Position numbers and translations under genes: made by a program. 64,000 nucleotides of DNA. Source: JAEUIE01 sp046350055. Its GTDB lineage: Bacteria > Planctomycetota > Planctomycetia > Gemmatales > HRBIN36. How positions within the stretch are numbered: the stretch's first letter is position 1; each line of letters starts with the position of its first letter. Positions 34,155 to 42,932 of this stretch are shown here, in pieces. The DNA lies in the NCBI GenBank assembly GCA_046350055.1, contig JAXMBC010000001.1, forward strand, positions 620,001 to 684,000. Reading direction: 5' to 3'. A model generated the notes under the pieces. That model made no database searches, had not been told where the DNA came from, and saw nothing but the letters and a program-made list of their open reading frames with translations.

Positions 34155-35336
34155 ATGCAAGCCCTCGAATCCCAAGTGGTTAGTATCACGAGTCTTCCCA
34201 ACGAATTGCAAGGCAATGGCGTAGAAGCAATCTCTTCAGACAATATGGGGCCACAGTCGGCACACGCTATTCGTGCCACGAATAAGAAACCAACCTTTGC
34301 TGAAGTGATGCAGATGGCCCAGCAGGAAGATAAGCGTTGGATGCGTCATTCGCTCGCTTCAGCCAACTTCCATATTGAGGACGGATACTTGTGCTTCGAG
34401 GAGAATGCTCATCTACTGGATGAAGCTGGCGTGACGAAACTATCGCAGCAAGTGGGAGCGCCACCAGCGTACATCCAGACGTTGCCTTTCCCTCTTCAGT
34501 ATTCTGTTCTGAGCCATCATTTGAAAACAGGACGTTTTGTCAACCGTCGCATGAAGGTAACCAATATTGATGTATTCAGTCGGGAAGGTTGTTTTCGCGG
34601 GTTCGTTCGTAACGATTTGTGCTTGCCACACCGAGAGCAGGTGTTGGAGGCTGTCGCGGATGGTTTTGGGCAGGATGTTGCACCATTTGAAATCAAGTCC
34701 TTTCAACTCGACGAAGATCGTCTTGTTCTCGACATGGTCACGCCACATTTGAATAAAGAAGTACGGGTTGGAGATGTGATCCAAGCAGGTATTCATTTAG
34801 AGCATTCTGCGTCAGGCCAACATGCAACGCTCGTCTCAGGTTTGATCCACCGACTCGTGTGTAGTAACGGGATGGTGCAACGTGAATGCGTTCGAGCAAA
34901 GCCAACCAGCCGGAGCGTTTCCCGAACGCGACGATTGCCGATGGACAGTGTTGATGCCATGCACCGTCAAATGCAACAAATCCGCAATATGACAGCGTCA
35001 GTCATAGACGGTGTTCATGCCAAACTTGATGCGATTCGCCAACTACAGGACGAACCAGTTGCCGTGGAGAGTGTGTTAGAGCAATTGCTTCGACGTGCTC
35101 GATTACACAGTCGCAAACTACGCGAAAGAGTGCTTCAGGCCTGGCGTGAGCAAGAAAATGGTGAACAGCATGCGTACGCCTTGATGAATGCACTTACCTG
35201 GGTTGCTTCGCATCCAGTGCCAGGGGATAGCGTGAGTTCTCTGCAAAGACAACAACTCAGCCGGTTAGCCGGATTATTCGCTCAGCGTAGCGTCCACCTT
35301 TGTCCGCACTGCTTTAGCATGCTTCATGCTCAGTAG
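34155..35336 (+). CDS. DUF932-like plasmid protein
   Basis: 393 aa from ATG 34155 (MQALESQVV), with CAGGGG upstream. The core (about 90-290) has LPFPLQYSVLSHHLKTG, RGFVRNDLCLP, RLVLDMVTPHLNKEVRVGD and HATLVSGLIHRLVCSNGMVQ, matching the phage/plasmid protein family DUF932 (LGT-like) that is often found near replication and antirestriction genes. The exact biochemical role is not established. The end has a CPHC pair. In DUF932 proteins the late GL.R.VC.NG block is the most conserved part, and it is present here. Confidence 0.72.
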   Translation: MQALESQVVSITSLPNELQGNGVEAISSDNMGPQSAHAIRATNKKPTFAEVMQMAQQEDKRWMRHSLASANFHIEDGYLCFEENAHLLDEAGVTKLSQQVGAPPAYIQTLPFPLQYSVLSHHLKTGRFVNRRMKVTNIDVFSREGCFRGFVRNDLCLPHREQVLEAVADGFGQDVAPFEIKSFQLDEDRLVLDMVTPHLNKEVRVGDVIQAGIHLEHSASGQHATLVSGLIHRLVCSNGMVQRECVRAKPTSRSVSRTRRLPMDSVDAMHRQMQQIRNMTASVIDGVHAKLDAIRQLQDEPVAVESVLEQLLRRARLHSRKLRERVLQAWREQENGEQHAYALMNALTWVASHPVPGDSVSSLQRQQLSRLAGLFAQRSVHLCPHCFSMLHAQ

Positions 35337-35553
35337 TACGCAAGTCTGAAAATCCTCTTAGATCAAGTAGTCATTCTTAGGAGATGGATCATGTTCCTTA
35401 TTCCACCGATACCGTTACGGTTTGTCTCGATAGCGATATGGTTGTTTGTTCTGGCAACTTTCAGTAGTCCGCTGTTCTTGAATAAATGAAGCGTTCCAGG
35501 TGGGGCATGGGCAAGGTGTTCGTGCTCACCTTTTACCAGTGGGAGGTAGTGCA

Positions 35554-35625
35554 ATGGAGATGTTATTGCTTCAGATCGCCGCAGGTGTAGTAACCGGTCT
35601 CATCCTGGCGTTGTTGAAGAAATAG
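35554..35625 (+). CDS. 23-aa hydrophobic peptide (type I toxin-like)
   Basis: A 23-codon ORF, MEMLLLQIAAGVVTGLILAL then LKK, with GGGAGGTAG six bases before ATG 35554 and a strong terminator right after it. The peptide is one membrane span with a two-Lys C-terminal end, the usual build of type I toxin and small membrane peptides. It forms a stand-alone transcription unit between the DUF932 gene and a lipoprotein gene. No antisense RNA was identified, so toxin status is inference. Confidence 0.5.
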   Translation: MEMLLLQIAAGVVTGLILALLKK

Positions 35626-35646
35626 CTGCCAACGTTTCAACCCATT

Positions 35647-35678
35647 CATGCCTTGCCCGTATGCAAGGCATGTTTTTT
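35647..35678 (+). terminator. Rho-independent terminator after 23-aa ORF
   Basis: CATGCCTTGC-CCGTAT-GCAAGGCATG, a perfect 10-bp stem, followed by TTTTTT. A canonical intrinsic terminator on the plus strand. The following 35679-35966 gap holds no credible gene. Confidence 0.92.
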
Positions 35679-35966
35679 CAACAGTCAGTTGCTCGCTTTC
35701 TCGTTGAATACGCACTTCAAGTACATTCCTTATTTTCGCGATTGTCGTTCAAGGATCGACAGCAAATAGTCACGCCTGTATCGAGCGAGAAGCAAGCCTG
35801 CAAACTTGCGTGGAAGTACCTGTGATGTGCGAGCTTTGTTTTTGTCCGGACAGATTGATCAGGTCCACCCCGACTAGTCATCACGTGTGAGCTACTTCTG
35901 CTCACCACGAGCATCAATTGCCGTGCGATGCTTGAATCCTGGAAATCGGCATGAAGTGAGGTTGTC

Positions 35967-37271
35967 ATGTGGAGTCATGCAAAAACGACTGATCGCCAGG
36001 CGATTCAGCTCTGGAGTTCTCAGGCCGCAATTGTTGTGTGCTTGGTATCCACCCTCGGTATGGCGGGATGTCGAGAAATACCCCCTGAAACGAAGACGAC
36101 TGAGGTAGCCAGAGTTGTTCTCCCAGTTCCTGAGGTAGTGCTTCCACTTACTTATGCTGATAGGTACGACATTTGGATGAAGTTAGCGCCCACCATTAGT
36201 CACTATCAGAAGCAGCAAAGCGATCTTATCTGGGAATGCCTGGAACGATTCTGCAAACGGATGGATGCATACAAGCCACGGGCTGGAACATTTGCCAGTG
36301 AGAGCATGTCGCTGTCCACGAAATGGGAGTTTGCCAAGAGCAAGTTTGCGGAGACGTTCACCAATGATCCCTTTGCACCGTTTCAGTTTGAGTTCTACAT
36401 ACGTGACATGTTTGAAAAACAGGTCATCTCCTCGAAAGAGATTCAGCGTGAAGTAGAGAGTTGTTTCATCGACTATGTCGAACGTTACAATGCGCTGGAT
36501 AACGAAATGATCCTGAAAATCCAGGCTGATCTAGGTGAAGTGGAGTACGCGCATCCAGACTATGCCGAGCTCGCAACACCGCACACCTTTCAACAGGCGT
36601 TTCATCAAGCGTTTGTGCAAGTTACTTCTTCGGTGGCCCAGGATACGGGAGTAGAGGTGATCCGCATGGCCGTAGTGCAAGAAATCGGATCAGCACTCGC
36701 CGTTCGTTTGGCAACTTCGGTGGCAACTCGTCTGGGAATCTCGGAAGTGCTGCTTGGGAGTGGTGCAGTTTCAGGAGCGACGACATTGGGCATCACCGTA
36801 GTGGGTGCCATTGCTTTGGACTGGCTGGTAGGTGAGTTACTCAAGGAATTTGGCGATTACGATCCTGAACGGGATATCCGAAATAAAGTCGAGGCTTCCA
36901 TCGAGCAGGTGAAAATGCAACTGATGGGAAAGTGTGCAGCAGGTGTTCACAATGCCTTCTGTCGCAGAAAAATCGACGATCTCTATGGCGTGCCGTCTTA
37001 TCCGGAACAGGAGTTGAAAGAGGCTCTGCAAATCATCATTGCGGAATTGGAAAAAGAGTACGACATGGGACTGACTCTTCAGTTGATGATGTATCAACTG
37101 AACAGGGCTAAGTTCACTCAACAGGCGTTAGCGAAGTTCTTCTTCAAGGAAGATGCAGACCGATCAGCCATCGGCAGATGGTGGAAACCCAATCAACGCC
37201 CTGAGCCAGCTGCAGAAATTCGCCGTATCCGGGAAATGATTGGCACAATCAAGACAGGAGGCCAGCCATGA
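35967..37271 (+). CDS. Lipoprotein of the mobilization operon
   Basis: 434 aa. An N-terminal lipobox-like segment (VVCLVSTLGMAGC, about residues 22-35) suggests a lipid-modified, exported protein. The body is helical and charged, with two Ala/Gly/Val-rich hydrophobic stretches near 225-275 (SALAVRLATSVATRLGI and TTLGITVVGAIALDWLVG) that may enter a membrane. The end is amphipathic. Its stop overlaps the next ATG. The gene starts a run (35967-42067) of mostly coupled genes of unknown families around a ParB-like regulator and a coupling protein, so a role in cell-surface steps of DNA transfer is a reasonable guess. Confidence 0.6.
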   Translation: MWSHAKTTDRQAIQLWSSQAAIVVCLVSTLGMAGCREIPPETKTTEVARVVLPVPEVVLPLTYADRYDIWMKLAPTISHYQKQQSDLIWECLERFCKRMDAYKPRAGTFASESMSLSTKWEFAKSKFAETFTNDPFAPFQFEFYIRDMFEKQVISSKEIQREVESCFIDYVERYNALDNEMILKIQADLGEVEYAHPDYAELATPHTFQQAFHQAFVQVTSSVAQDTGVEVIRMAVVQEIGSALAVRLATSVATRLGISEVLLGSGAVSGATTLGITVVGAIALDWLVGELLKEFGDYDPERDIRNKVEASIEQVKMQLMGKCAAGVHNAFCRRKIDDLYGVPSYPEQELKEALQIIIAELEKEYDMGLTLQLMMYQLNRAKFTQQALAKFFFKEDADRSAIGRWWKPNQRPEPAAEIRRIREMIGTIKTGGQP

Positions 37272-38122
37272 AAACGATGCTCTTGCTAGTGACGTGCCTT
37301 CTTATTTTCTGGCCCATTCAGGCTTATGCCGATGGACAGACCAAGGCGATTCAGGAAACCGCTGAATGGATTGCTGAACGGTTTGGCCGTCAGATAACTC
37401 AGAAAGGCATGCCCTCGCTGGTCGTTCGCCTGGAAAGCTATGTGGCCAAGTATGGGGATGGATTTCTGCAAGCGATTCGCAACGTCGGGCCGCGTGCGTT
37501 TCAAGTGGTTGATGATATGGGTGCGATGCACGCCAGTCGGGCGATTGGCATCATGAGTCGCCACGGAGAAAAGGGGATTGTGAACATTGTTTCACGACCG
37601 CAAGCCCTCAAGCTGGTTACCCACTTGGGGGAGACGGCGGAAGCAGCCTTGGTGAAGCATCCAGCCATCGCAGAAAAGGTTATTGCCTCACATGGGGCAC
37701 CGGCGATTCAGGCAATGCAATCGTTGGGAACCCAGGGGGGTCGAAGGCTAGCGATGCTCTCCGAAGCCGGAGACTTAGCCAAGCTGGGAAACACGGAGCA
37801 ACTGCTCTCTATCATTGGTCGATTCGGTGAGAAAGGGATGCAGTTCGTCTGGGATCACAAGGGAGCACTCATGGTCACCGGGGCCATGACAGCATTCCTC
37901 GCCAATCCTGAGCCCTTCATCGAAGGTACGGTGAAACTCACCAGTGAAGTCATTTCTTCAGCGGTGAAGCCCCTGACCGAAGTACCCAAAGTCATTGCTG
38001 AACACGCTGCTAGTTCGATCAACTGGACCCTGGTAGCGCTCTGCTTGATCGCGTCATGTTTGGGTATGGCACTTTGGAAGTTCCATCGGCGGCAGCGCCC
38101 ACCCACTGCCTGCGTCTCCTAA
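37268..38122 (+). CDS. Secreted membrane protein of the mobilization operon
   Basis: 284 aa. Signal peptide (MLLLVTCLLIFWPIQAYA), an extracytoplasmic helical region with repeated HGEKG-like patches (SRHGEKGIVNIV, GRFGEKGMQFVW), and a C-terminal membrane helix (WTLVALCLIASCLGMALW) with a basic tail. The start overlaps the preceding stop (ATGA). This build, a periplasmic domain tethered at its C-terminus, would suit a scaffold or envelope-spanning component. No known type IV secretion family recognised. Confidence 0.6.
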   Translation: MKTMLLLVTCLLIFWPIQAYADGQTKAIQETAEWIAERFGRQITQKGMPSLVVRLESYVAKYGDGFLQAIRNVGPRAFQVVDDMGAMHASRAIGIMSRHGEKGIVNIVSRPQALKLVTHLGETAEAALVKHPAIAEKVIASHGAPAIQAMQSLGTQGGRRLAMLSEAGDLAKLGNTEQLLSIIGRFGEKGMQFVWDHKGALMVTGAMTAFLANPEPFIEGTVKLTSEVISSAVKPLTEVPKVIAEHAASSINWTLVALCLIASCLGMALWKFHRRQRPPTACVS

Positions 38123-38249
38123 CGCATCACCAACAACTCTCAGTCTACCCGCTGGCAGCAAGCCAGCGGGGCGTCCTTCGGCTTGCTTGACGAGGACATT
38201 TCACCACCGCTCACCTGCATCATGGGTGAGCTTTTTCTGGAGCCTTCTT

Positions 38250-39053
38250 ATGTCACTAACGGATACCGCGCAGCTCTCTATCGTGCAACTACCACTTGCT
38301 CAAGTTGATCCTGATCCTGAGCAAGTACGTCAAGAACGAGACCCCCATGCTGATGCGTTGTTACTGGGCAGCATCGCCAAACAAGGGCAACTGGTTCCGG
38401 TCCACGTTGTGCCAGTGGGAACTCGTTGGAAACTGATTGACGGGCATGGTCGCTATCTCGCGTTGAAGCGAATAGGGGTAGAGACCATTGCTGCCATCAT
38501 TCTGTCGAATGAACTGAACACCTCAGACTTGCTCATCCGCAGTCTAGTGCTGAACTGTTGTCGAAGTGATCTCCATTTCCTTGATCGAGGCACAGCTTAC
38601 CAGCAACTCCTCAAGCAACATGGCTGGACGCAGAGCAAGCTGGCAGAACAGACCGGAGAAGATCTACCCACAGTGAACAAATTGCTCTCCATCGCTGCAT
38701 TGGATCATGCAACCCAGGAAACTATTCGTGCTTCTGCTATCGGCTTCGTCAAGGCATATCAACTTACCAAGCTGATGCCAGATGATCGAGAGCGTCAGTT
38801 GCAGGGTATGTCCTCTGGCGAATCACGCACTGAAACCAAGTCAGCAGTGACCGTCTCGATGAAGCGGGTGGCATGCCCATTGGCATCTGGCATCACCGTG
38901 TCAGTGCATGGCCCAGCCCTGACAATGGAGGATTTTCTTTTCTCCCTCGAATACGTGCTAAGGGAAGGCCGGAAGAGCAAAACCAAGAACATGGATGTGA
39001 CGACACTGGGGAAACTGTTTCACGATCAGGCGAAAGCGGGAGGCAAGCCATGA
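38250..39053 (+). CDS. ParB/KorB-like DNA-binding protein
   Basis: 267 aa from ATG 38250 with CTGGAG upstream. The ParB N-terminal nuclease-like domain is clear: VQLPLAQVDPDPEQVR, LLGSIAKQGQLVPVHVVPVG and LIDGHGRYLALKRIGVETI (the GHGR/GxRR position). A helix-turn-helix follows (WTQSKLAEQTGEDLPTVNKLL). No ParA gene is adjacent; parA lies 24 kb away. The stop overlaps the coupling-protein start, so it may be a KorB-like operon regulator rather than a partition protein. Confidence 0.83.
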   Translation: MSLTDTAQLSIVQLPLAQVDPDPEQVRQERDPHADALLLGSIAKQGQLVPVHVVPVGTRWKLIDGHGRYLALKRIGVETIAAIILSNELNTSDLLIRSLVLNCCRSDLHFLDRGTAYQQLLKQHGWTQSKLAEQTGEDLPTVNKLLSIAALDHATQETIRASAIGFVKAYQLTKLMPDDRERQLQGMSSGESRTETKSAVTVSMKRVACPLASGITVSVHGPALTMEDFLFSLEYVLREGRKSKTKNMDVTTLGKLFHDQAKAGGKP

Positions 39054-40537
39054 AAGCACTCATGAAACGTCTCTTTATACCAAAGGTCGAAACCCAAGCG
39101 AATGGCGATGTCATTTATCGCTGGGGCAATGATACGCTGCTTTGGGACACCCTCAGTTCGGGGATTTTGGCCATAGGCATGACAGGTTCAGGAAAATCGT
39201 CCACGTTTTCGTTGCTTGCACGTGCCATGCTCGAATCGCGCGACTGTTCTATGCTCGTGCTGACTGGCAAGCCGTCGGATACGCCGGACTGGCAGCGGCT
39301 TTGGAAAGGTCTGCAACGTCAAGTGGACTTCATCCATGTGCATCCTGACAGTGGGCATCGTATCAACTTGCTTCACTATGAGCTAAGCCGACCCGGGGGC
39401 ACAGTGCAATCCGCTGCCCAGTTCTTCAAGTTGCTCAGTGACATTGCTTCGCTGAGCAATGGGCAGGATGGGGAATCAGCGTTCTGGAGCAATCTCTTCA
39501 CGACGTTGATTCAAGCGGCGTTTTCGGTGGCTCGACTCGCCAAGGATATTCCGACCTTGGCGGACGTTTACAAAATAGTCCTCAGCATTCCGCAATCGCG
39601 CGAGCAAGCAGTTTCCGAGACCTGGACTCGCCAATCCGAGTGCGGAAAGATGATGTCCCTTGCTGCTAAGCGGATCAATTCGCCCAGTGAGGAAAGGGAG
39701 TTCCGTCGCTGCATGGAGGTGATCCTCCACGAACTCCCTGCGGTAGGCGAAAAAGCCCGTGGTGCCGCGATCTCCATGGTCAACGGCATCTTGTCCAAGT
39801 TTCTCGCGGAGCCGTGGAATGAGATGCTCTCCTGCGAGACTAGCAACCTTCTTCCCGATGATCTCTTCACGGGAGAACGGGGCAAGCTCGTTGTGCTTGA
39901 TTTCCCGGTGCTGGTATGGGGTGATGCCGGTCGGTTTTTCCAAGTCCTTTTTTGCATGCTGGTGCAAGCAGCCTGTTTGCGTCGTTCGGTCGTTGAGCAT
40001 CCAAGGCCGGTGATCATTGTTCGTGACGAGGTGCAGCTCTATTGCCATGGTGAGTGGGATGCTCGCGTGCTTGGTGTGGCTCGCTCGCAACGACTCATCC
40101 ATTGCAGTCTGTTCCAGACCTTGCCAACCTTGATTGGAACGGGTTTCGGGGGATCGGAGGCTGCACGTTATCAAGCAATGACATTTTTAGCAGGGCATTC
40201 AAATGTCCTGTGCTTCGCCAACATTTGCTCCGAAAGCAACACCCATTTCGCTGAGCTTCTGGGGAAATCGAGAAAGCTCTTTTTCGGAGGTTCTTCAGGA
40301 GCCAAAACTCCTACGGGGAACTTCTTCGATGACTTGCTCGGTGTCGGTGCTGCTCCCCAGGTCAATTGGAACGAGCAACTTGACTACCTCTGTTCCCCAT
40401 CTGAATTTTTGAAGTTGCGTACCGGTGGTGTTAACCACGCCGGTCTCGTCGATGCCATCTGGTTCCAAGGTGGCAGACGCTTCGCCAACGGCAAACCCTT
40501 CCGCCATGTCACTTTTCAACAGGAGTTTCAGTCATGA
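39050..40537 (+). CDS. Type IV coupling protein-like ATPase, soluble form
   Basis: 495 aa from ATG 39050, overlapping the ParB-like stop; the upstream frame to 38873 is a shadow. Walker A is GMTGSGKSS at residues 43-51 and Walker B is PVIIVRDEVQLYC near 325. The region after Walker A (SMLVLTGKPSD, then INLLHYE) and SNVLCFANICSESNTHFAELLG are as in VirD4/TraG-type motors. The usual N-terminal membrane helices are absent: the P-loop starts at residue 43. The next gene encodes a small polytopic membrane protein that may supply them. It would pump the relaxase-bound strand to a secretion channel. Confidence 0.8.
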   Translation: MKALMKRLFIPKVETQANGDVIYRWGNDTLLWDTLSSGILAIGMTGSGKSSTFSLLARAMLESRDCSMLVLTGKPSDTPDWQRLWKGLQRQVDFIHVHPDSGHRINLLHYELSRPGGTVQSAAQFFKLLSDIASLSNGQDGESAFWSNLFTTLIQAAFSVARLAKDIPTLADVYKIVLSIPQSREQAVSETWTRQSECGKMMSLAAKRINSPSEEREFRRCMEVILHELPAVGEKARGAAISMVNGILSKFLAEPWNEMLSCETSNLLPDDLFTGERGKLVVLDFPVLVWGDAGRFFQVLFCMLVQAACLRRSVVEHPRPVIIVRDEVQLYCHGEWDARVLGVARSQRLIHCSLFQTLPTLIGTGFGGSEAARYQAMTFLAGHSNVLCFANICSESNTHFAELLGKSRKLFFGGSSGAKTPTGNFFDDLLGVGAAPQVNWNEQLDYLCSPSEFLKLRTGGVNHAGLVDAIWFQGGRRFANGKPFRHVTFQQEFQS

Positions 40538-41124
40538 AGCAAGAACAACAACAAGAGTCGTTTGGAGATGCAAAGGCAGGCATGAACTTTTTCCTGCTAC
40601 TAATCACTGGTTGTGCATCGACGATCCAGCTATTCCTCCGGCGACCTGGCACTTGTGGAGTCAAGTACTTTGGCGGGCAAGCCTTTGTGGGTTGGATTTT
40701 CGCTGGTCTCTATCCCGCCTTCTGGGAGAGAACGCCGGGGCTCGAAGCACAGTTTGCCTTCTTCCTGCTGATGATCCCCATGCTGGCGATCCATCAATCG
40801 GCTGCACGTCGCAGTCGCAAGCAAGGACAGCGTATCCATTCCTATTTCATTGGTCGCTCGATCTTTCAGTTTCAGCCCGGTGAGAAAGCTGCCAAGCGTG
40901 CTCGTGGCTTGGAATTCATGGTGTGTGTCCTCGGTGGGATGTTGATCTGCCCTTTCTCGCAATCACTGGGCACTTATCTCATTTTGGCTGCATTCGCGAG
41001 TTCTCTCCAAGACTCGTTAGTGGCGGAACGGGACCGTCGCCGTATCGAGGCGATGGAAGATGCCCTGATTGATCAGGAGTACTACGCCCAACAACTCAAA
41101 GAACGCTGGGAGGACCGGACATGA
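40534..41124 (+). CDS. Membrane protein coupled to the T4CP-like ATPase
   Basis: 196 aa with hydrophobic segments at about 18-34 (FFLLLITGCAS), 45-60, 70-88 (FAFFLLMIPMLAI) and 130-157 (VCVLGGMLICPFSQ, YLILAAFASS), and charged cytoplasmic ends (RDRRRIEAMEDALIDQEYYA). It overlaps the ATPase stop by four bases. A membrane partner for a soluble coupling ATPase is a plausible role: together they could make up a split VirD4. No family recognised. Confidence 0.6.
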   Translation: MKQEQQQESFGDAKAGMNFFLLLITGCASTIQLFLRRPGTCGVKYFGGQAFVGWIFAGLYPAFWERTPGLEAQFAFFLLMIPMLAIHQSAARRSRKQGQRIHSYFIGRSIFQFQPGEKAAKRARGLEFMVCVLGGMLICPFSQSLGTYLILAAFASSLQDSLVAERDRRRIEAMEDALIDQEYYAQQLKERWEDRT

Positions 41125-41420
41125 AAGCCATCAATGACAAGGTTATCCAGTATGCGAAAAACAACATTGCTCTTCGACCGAACGAAAAAGCAGTTCTCAA
41201 AGCCTACTGGCGACAGGGTTTGCAAGAACTGAGAAATAGTTTCTATCAGGATTCCCGCATTGCCACCGATGTCGATTACGGCATCTGGGGTAAAGCCACG
41301 CCAGGGGAGGTCGGACAGGAACGAGCTCAGGAACCTAGAAACCTGCTTGAGCAGGAACAAGACAAGCTCCGACAGCAGTTGGAGCAAGAACCGCGACGTG
41401 ACAAGGAGATGGAAAAATGA
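41121..41420 (+). CDS. Small charged protein of the mobilization operon
   Basis: 99 aa, soluble. The first half (VIQYAKNNIALRPNEKAVLK then AYWRQGLQELRN) is helical; the second (from about 60) is a Glu/Gln/Arg-rich coil (EQEQDKLRQQLEQEPRRDKE). Stop-start overlaps join it to both neighbours, so all three are made together. Function unknown. Confidence 0.6.
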   Translation: MKAINDKVIQYAKNNIALRPNEKAVLKAYWRQGLQELRNSFYQDSRIATDVDYGIWGKATPGEVGQERAQEPRNLLEQEQDKLRQQLEQEPRRDKEMEK

Positions 41421-41614
41421 CCACTCCTCGAAACGACGTGCTCCACGCAGCAGCGGTCTCGACCGCCTGTTCCATACTGAACCTGCTTACCACTCCTCTT
41501 TACGAGGAAGAAGAGAAAGCCTTGTTCGACGACATCTACCGTGTGGTGATGGTCGGACTGCAATCGTCTTACGAGCTCTACCGTCTGCAACTTGAACATC
41601 CTTCCTCCAACTAG
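41417..41614 (+). CDS. Small hypothetical protein of the mobilization operon
   Basis: 65 aa, soluble and helical, with an Ala/Leu-rich first half (VLHAAAVSTACSILNLLTTP) and a conserved-looking acidic segment (YEEEEKALFDDIY). It overlaps the preceding gene by four bases, and the next starts ten bases later. No family recognised. Confidence 0.55.
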   Translation: MTTPRNDVLHAAAVSTACSILNLLTTPLYEEEEKALFDDIYRVVMVGLQSSYELYRLQLEHPSSN

Positions 41615-41623
41615 GAGCTACGC

Positions 41624-42067
41624 ATGAATCGCTTTTACTTTTGGGTTGGCATTGCAGTTCTCATCTATCTGCCGGTCATGGCGGAGTGGCATCGCAGCCA
41701 CGCTAATGATCGCTGGCACCTCGGGCCGCATGGAATCCCCATTCCCTTGGAAGGAGATGTGCCTGGTCATCATCCGAGTGGAACTTCAATGAATCGCTTG
41801 GACTACATGATTCTTCAAAGCGGTCAGGCTGAAGTGGTCTATGGCGGACTCATTGTTGCGTTCGTGCTGTTGCTAATACTGGCCATATTTCAGGTACGAG
41901 CATCTCTGAAACTCAAGCGTGCTGCTGAACAGATGATGACATCATTTGAGAACTACCTTCGTGAGACAGGCATATCTACTCCTGAAACCGACTTAATTAA
42001 GCAGCGGGTGCAAACGGTACAACGCCGGTTGTCCTGGTGTGGTCGGTTCCCTCATGAAGATAACTAA
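41624..42067 (+). CDS. Two-span membrane protein of the mobilization operon
   Basis: 147 aa. A first hydrophobic segment at residues 4-20 (FYFWVGIAVLIYLPVMA), an external His/Pro-rich loop (WHLGPHGIPIPLEGDVPGHH), and a second span at about 75-90 (GLIVAFVLLLILAIF), then a coiled cytoplasmic tail (SLKLKRAAEQMMTSFENYL). It is the last gene of the coupled run. Unknown function; the layout suits a small envelope component. Confidence 0.6.
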   Translation: MNRFYFWVGIAVLIYLPVMAEWHRSHANDRWHLGPHGIPIPLEGDVPGHHPSGTSMNRLDYMILQSGQAEVVYGGLIVAFVLLLILAIFQVRASLKLKRAAEQMMTSFENYLRETGISTPETDLIKQRVQTVQRRLSWCGRFPHEDN

Positions 42068-42111
42068 CTCTCTACCAAGGCTGCTGCTTACGCAGCAGCC
42101 ATTCTGGCTTT

Positions 42112-42366
42112 ATGATGTCACCCACTACCAGTAATGTTCCTGACGCTACGAAATGGATCAGTGATGAACTGATTCAAAAGACACTGCGCGTTTGGCAACC
42201 ATATTACGCCCAGCCATTGACCCGCGAAGATGCGATTGAGATGATTACCAATGTAGGAAGGTTGTTCAGTGTTCTGACGCGAGGTAGAAGTCATGAAGCG
42301 ATTTGTAGCACTGGCACGGGTGAGCAGTATGGTTCCCATATCCCAACAATCGAGGTGTCCAAGTAG
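42112..42366 (+). CDS. Small hypothetical protein upstream of a recombinase remnant
   Basis: 84 aa. Residues 35-60 (LTREDAIEMITNVGRLFSVL) match the decayed ORF at 43687-43815, showing that this small gene was once linked to the serine recombinase gene in the same way at both places. Here the 3' part overlaps a recombinase stub in another frame (42293-42385). The last residues differ between the copies and are probably junction-derived. It may be a recombination accessory or regulator; unknown. Confidence 0.55.
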   Translation: MMSPTTSNVPDATKWISDELIQKTLRVWQPYYAQPLTREDAIEMITNVGRLFSVLTRGRSHEAICSTGTGEQYGSHIPTIEVSK

Positions 42367-42385
42367 GCAGCTGCGAGCGGTTTAG
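42293..42385 (+). pseudogene. 5' stub of a serine recombinase gene
   Basis: ATG 42293 starts MKRFVALARVSS, matching MKRYVALARVSS of the intact recombinase at 43763, then the homology stops at 42327 and the frame ends at TAG 42385. The surrounding 114 bp (42214-42327) align with 43684-43797 at roughly 80% identity, counted by eye. It is a leftover of a related but diverged copy. Confidence 0.82.
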
Positions 42386-42484
42386 GGAAACGCCTTAACG
42401 CAGAGCCGAATATGCCTTTCGATCATAACAAGAGCAGGCTTTCGCCTGCTCAGTGCCATAGGATGGGGACAATAGAGACTGTTG

Positions 42485-42892
42485 TTACTCGCCACTTATC
42501 TGAGTTAGCTTCACATCGCTGGAGTCAAAGTAAACTGTGTTGTTTTTGAACTCCTTGAACTTAGCTGTGCAAGTGACAAGCTTTTTTCCAGAAGTATCCT
42601 GATCCAAACCTTTAGCGTTGATAACAACTTTGATTTTACCATCGGTCTTCAAGGTAAGGCTTTTACCATCAACATCAGTAAGCCTTTGGAACTTAAACTG
42701 AACGATTGTTCCACCTTGTCCATCCTTCGGTGGCTCTGGATTATATTTCCTCTTGGCGGCATCAGCATCGTCCTTGAAGTCCTTAGCGACCTCTTCGGCT
42801 GTAGCTTGCTTCAGTAAGGTTCCTGTTTGCGAAAAAGCCTTCGCAGGTAACAGAAATGTCAGTGCAGTAAAACAAAAAATCAGACTCTTCAT
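42485..42892 (-). CDS. Secreted OB-fold-like protein
   Basis: 135 aa from ATG 42892 with GGGAG upstream. Signal peptide (LIFCFTALTFLLPAKAFS). The mature part has ATAEEVAKDFKDDADAAKRK followed by five predicted strands (IVQFKFQRLT, KIKVVINAKG, VTCTAKFKEFKNNTVYF), the outline of planctomycete tRNA_anti-like/OB-fold secreted proteins. It lies between the recombinase stub and the intact recombinase, thus as late-acquired cargo. Function unknown. Confidence 0.6.
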   Translation of the reverse strand: MKSLIFCFTALTFLLPAKAFSQTGTLLKQATAEEVAKDFKDDADAAKRKYNPEPPKDGQGGTIVQFKFQRLTDVDGKSLTLKTDGKIKVVINAKGLDQDTSGKKLVTCTAKFKEFKNNTVYFDSSDVKLTQISGE

Positions 42893-42932
42893 GGAGTTCT
42901 CCCAGTTGAGTTTAGAGGCAGACAACGAGTAG

